Below are positions 61,153-64,000 of a stretch of DNA of 64,000 bases, piece by piece (the first letter of the stretch is position 1; each line of letters starts with the position of its first letter). The stretch is from Moringa oleifera (Eukaryota > Streptophyta > Magnoliopsida > Brassicales > Moringaceae). The position numbers and the translations under genes are program-made. The stretch is taken from assembly GCA_021397835.1 (NCBI GenBank), contig JAJFZO010000150.1:29900-93899 (forward strand), in the 5' to 3' direction. The notes below the pieces were generated by a model. It saw only the letters and a list, made by a program, of their open reading frames with translations. It made no database searches and was not told the DNA's origin.

Positions 61153-61488
61153 TGCAGTAGAAGGTTTGCTTCGAAGTAGAAGCAGAATAAATTAAAAGAA
61201 CAAACCTGAAAGCTAAACCCTTAGAGAAAAATTTGATGAATTGTATTGAATTGCCTCTAACTATTACAATAGATCTTTAAATAATGTAAGAAATAAACTA
61301 AAAATAGGAAATACAGAAAGAATAGGAAAACTAGAAATAAGAAACTTGAAAGAATAGGAAATAACTAAATGGGAAACTTGAGAGAATAGGAAATTGACTA
61401 AATAGGAAATTGACTAAATAGGAAACTAAGATACCCAATCAAAATAGGACATTAGCCGAAATAGGATACTATGTTACTATGTACTACA
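61153..61488 (-). repeat. 5' LTR of the right gypsy copy
   Basis: 336 bp with TG...CA ends. Nearly the same as 2984-3318, showing that both copies descend from one insertion. Confidence 0.94.
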
Positions 61489-61660
61489 TTAAAAATAAAG
61501 TGAAATAAAAGATAAAAATGATAAAATATATATCAAAGAAAACCAAATGAAATAAAAATAAGAAAAAATAAAATGTAATCAAATCAAAAATTAAAAATTA
61601 AATAAAAATAAATTTAAAATAAAAATGCTTTATAAAAAAAAAATAAGAATGATACAACTA

Positions 61661-62596
61661 TATAAAGGATAAGCAATTTGATATGAGATTTTCGGTCCTT
61701 CTAGCAAAGCCTTAGAGTTAGGATAAAGCACATCATCACCAAAATTTTTAGTGTAATCAATTACATAAAGCCACTGATTCTTCTAGAGACCATAATATGG
61801 CATTTCATACGATTCAGACTTTTGAAGAGATTCGTTGCCCAGGTGATTAAAAGGAGACTGTACCCAACAGCTTGGACACCCAGCATTATAAGAGATATGA
61901 AAGGAACAGAATCCAGATCTTGCTTGATGTGAAAGAGTTGGCTTAATATGTAAGCAATTGTGAATGGAAGTGTCAAAATTCGAAGAATCCTCTCAAGACT
62001 AAATGTCTTCCCGCTACTTCCTATACAGAATGAGAAGAATCTTCAGCTTGATTGTCCTAAAATAGAGAGGATCGTCTTCAGTTCTTTAGTTGGTTGTAGA
62101 AATGGTAGTCGTTGGGTTGATTAACCACTGTGCTGTTATGGATGGTTAAGACACTACCACCTCAATCGAACTATCCAATCCAGCTTCAAGATCCATGCTC
62201 TTAAACAAGATCTTTCACGTAACTCTGATATCCCTGCAGCCAACGAGATACATTGTTCCTGCATGTGGATCATAAAGACCTCCAACAAAAGCATAGAAAA
62301 ATTGCTATAAGCCTTCCCAGCAAGTGCTTGTTGAGCTAACATGTTCAAAAGAAGCTGCTTTTCGATATACTCGAGTCCTAGTCACACTAATATACTTCTT
62401 AGCTCCGTGGGCATAATCAATATCATGAACTCAGAAGGAAACTCCCTTCAAAGGGATTTGAGATTAATGGGTAGTTAATCAATGAAATATATAATTTGCT
62501 CTTACAAAACTTGCAATTCTCGGCATCTAAATTGGCCTTAACGTTCACTTACTTGACTGGTAAGTGGGGTCTCCATGTCAACATATCTCACATCAA
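61661..62596 (-). pseudogene. DUF2921-family protein, C-terminal part, broken (right copy)
   Basis: Same remnant as at 3490-4425, with the same frameshifts, so it was already dead before duplication. The longest piece (61761-61976) has ILSQLFHIKQDLDSVPFISL and IMLGVQAVGYSLL. Base changes against the left copy are very few, for example one C-to-T near 62219. Confidence 0.85.
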
Positions 62597-64000
62597 AGAA
62601 AAAAACAAAATACTTTGCTTTTTATAAGTTCTTTAGATAATCCCTTTCCTTGATGGTGTTGGCTGTCGTGGATCATCAAATATGTGAATATTTGTTTTGA
62701 CTTTGTTGTACATTCGATTTTTCGCGCCTCAAATCATGAGTGGGCCACGTAGTTTGGAGCCCAGCTCTGGGCTGCACATTGGATCTTCCTTTAAGAAGAG
62801 GGTATTGCCTCTGACAGGCTGGCTTCACAGTTAAACCATCCCCATTTTTGGGAAGGATGTGATGGGCTTTGGTGGCCCAATGATTTATCATGGCCTTATA
62901 GGTTAACTTTAAATTGGGTATCGTATTCGATCTGGCGTGATTATAATACTAATTAACCTTCTTGTCCCTTCATAAAGAAAGGGGTATTGCATGAGGTTAG
63001 GCGTTGTTTTTGTTTTTTTTTTTTATGGTACACTTTTTCCTTCGATGCTTATATCTAAGTCTTTGCTTATATTATACTTTTTTCTTTCGCATTTACAAAT
63101 ATATTTTCTTTTGTTTTTTCAATACTCATAACAAAACTTTTTCAATAACCTTAACAGTTACTTCTATGAATACAAAACTAAAAAACTTTAGTTGCAGAGA
63201 GTTGTCTTGGAACAAGTTATCGGATGATTTGCGAACTATAATCACTAAATTCAATATTAATAAAGGAATATAAGGAATTACGGCTTTGAGAAACCCAATT
63301 TTTCAATCTTCCCATGTGATCTTCAACACCTATATCTTAACCGGATTGAATTTCAGATCCTTTGTGATGGAAGAAAAGCGAATAAAATACAACAACAAGC
63401 CAAATAAAAGCATTATAAGAGCAGTAGGAATGGCGGACAAAACCTACAATATCTTGTACAAACGGTGATGAGATAGAGTGATGGGTTATTATTGGTGATC
63501 TTGTGTTTAAGGCGATTACCATCAGCGTTGGTGCAAAGTACCAAGAATTAGACTGAAAATACGATCAGGGCATTGCTTCTAAAGCAATGACATTGAATTG
63601 TTTTTATAGAAATTTTGTCAAATGAACTTATTTTGGTTTAATAAAATAAGTTGATTGCAATTAATTTTTTAACGTTGATTAGGTGTAACTAACCATAAAT
63701 ATTTTTGCTTACTAAAATAAGTTTGATAACTTTGATTTAATTAAAAAAATTTAATGTGTAACTTGTTTAATATGGATTGAGTTATACTTTTTAATGAGAT
63801 AACTGACATAGATGTATGAAACTCAATGATAAACTCTTATTAACATAAACTTTTAATATAAATTAATTTATTATTTTATAAATACATAATTGGTCAAATT
63901 TTTTTATCATTCTATCATGATATATCAATAGAGTTTAAGATTTTTATTTATAGATGTAAGACCATAAGGGTTTCTTAATAGCTACCACATTGCTTTTTTT
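62597..64000. other. Duplicated flank without recognised gene (right copy)
   Basis: Copy of 4426-5830. Nothing recognisable is encoded on either strand. Confidence 0.6.

Larger units (their letters stand above)
56014..61488 (-). mobile_element. Ty3/gypsy LTR retrotransposon, complete in outline, inactive
   Basis: 5475 bp between LTR ends, read on the minus strand: 5' LTR (61153-61488), primer site, gag-pol, polypurine tract, 3' LTR (56014-56332). The domain order protease, RT, RNase H, integrase is diagnostic of the Ty3/gypsy superfamily. The Gag and the integrase end (GDLVM-HLRKHRFPVGTYNK, GPF, FNVADI) look like the chromovirus-type elements common in dicots, but no chromodomain is visible, so I leave the clade open. 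The LTRs differ at roughly 15 positions plus a short indel. No convincing target-site duplication (left flank ends AAAATTGG, right flank starts TTAAA). Confidence 0.96.
58171..64000. repeat. Right copy of the 58-kb-spaced direct segmental duplication
   Basis: Colinear with 1-5830. Its left part extends below 58171, where the comparison is lost only because the left copy runs off the window. The right end reaches the window edge inside the same T-run that follows AGCGACCACATTG in the left copy. Confidence 0.97.

Noticed and set aside
56014..61488. Assigning the gypsy element to a named clade (CRM, Galadriel or other chromovirus)
   Set aside because: Motifs suggest a chromovirus-type element, but no chromodomain is visible after the GPF module; a phylogeny of the RT domain would be needed.
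1..64000. tRNA, rRNA or snRNA genes
   Set aside because: I found no conserved A/B box pair, cloverleaf or rRNA core sequence on either strand by reading; a dedicated scan could still find a decayed one.

Overview
This is a 64 kb stretch of AT-rich nuclear DNA from a plant, most likely a eudicot. The signs are plant telomere-type CCCTAAA motifs, a plant Ty3/gypsy LTR retrotransposon primed by initiator-Met tRNA, a plant L1-type LINE, and broken pieces of plant gene families: SnRK2 kinase, inositol polyphosphate 5-phosphatase, DUF2921, an RbBP5/RBL WD40 protein and a TBC RabGAP. The species cannot be fixed from the sequence. I see no intact protein-coding gene; nearly everything recognisable is a pseudogene, a mobile element or a repeat, as in heterochromatic or pericentromeric DNA.

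Layout. 1-5830 and 58171-64000 are two direct, nearly identical copies of one segment about 58.17 kb apart. Each holds a minus-strand gypsy element (cut by the window edge in the first copy; complete at 56014-61488 in the second), a DUF2921 pseudogene and about 1.4 kb of unassigned flank. 5831-9740 is AT-rich DNA with several degenerate tandem repeats. 10410-13300 is a decayed plus-strand LINE. 14784-31918 is a tandem array with a period of about 3.2 kb. Each unit carries a 5'-truncated SnRK2 pseudogene on the minus strand, two related exon-like blocks of an unrecognised gene, and a roughly 640 bp degenerate CTA/CTG/TTA trinucleotide tract. 31920-45170 interrupts the array with a TBC-domain fragment, a multi-exon inositol 5-phosphatase pseudogene, AT-rich DNA with a large inverted repeat, and a 4.1 kb degenerate telomere-like block. 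Array material resumes at 45172-47270. 47330-53940 holds minus-strand gene debris (unrecognised membrane-protein exons, an RBL fragment, a second TBC fragment) and several minisatellites. 54040-56013 is an AT-rich repeat of about 1 kb period, into which the gypsy element inserted.

History, by inference. Truncated gene pieces were amplified together with simple-sequence tracts, and the left part of the array was homogenised most recently. The gypsy element inserted (its LTRs now differ by roughly 5 percent) before the flanking segment was duplicated (copies differ by about 1 percent or less). After duplication the second element copy gained mostly C-to-T/G-to-A changes, as expected for methylated, silenced DNA.
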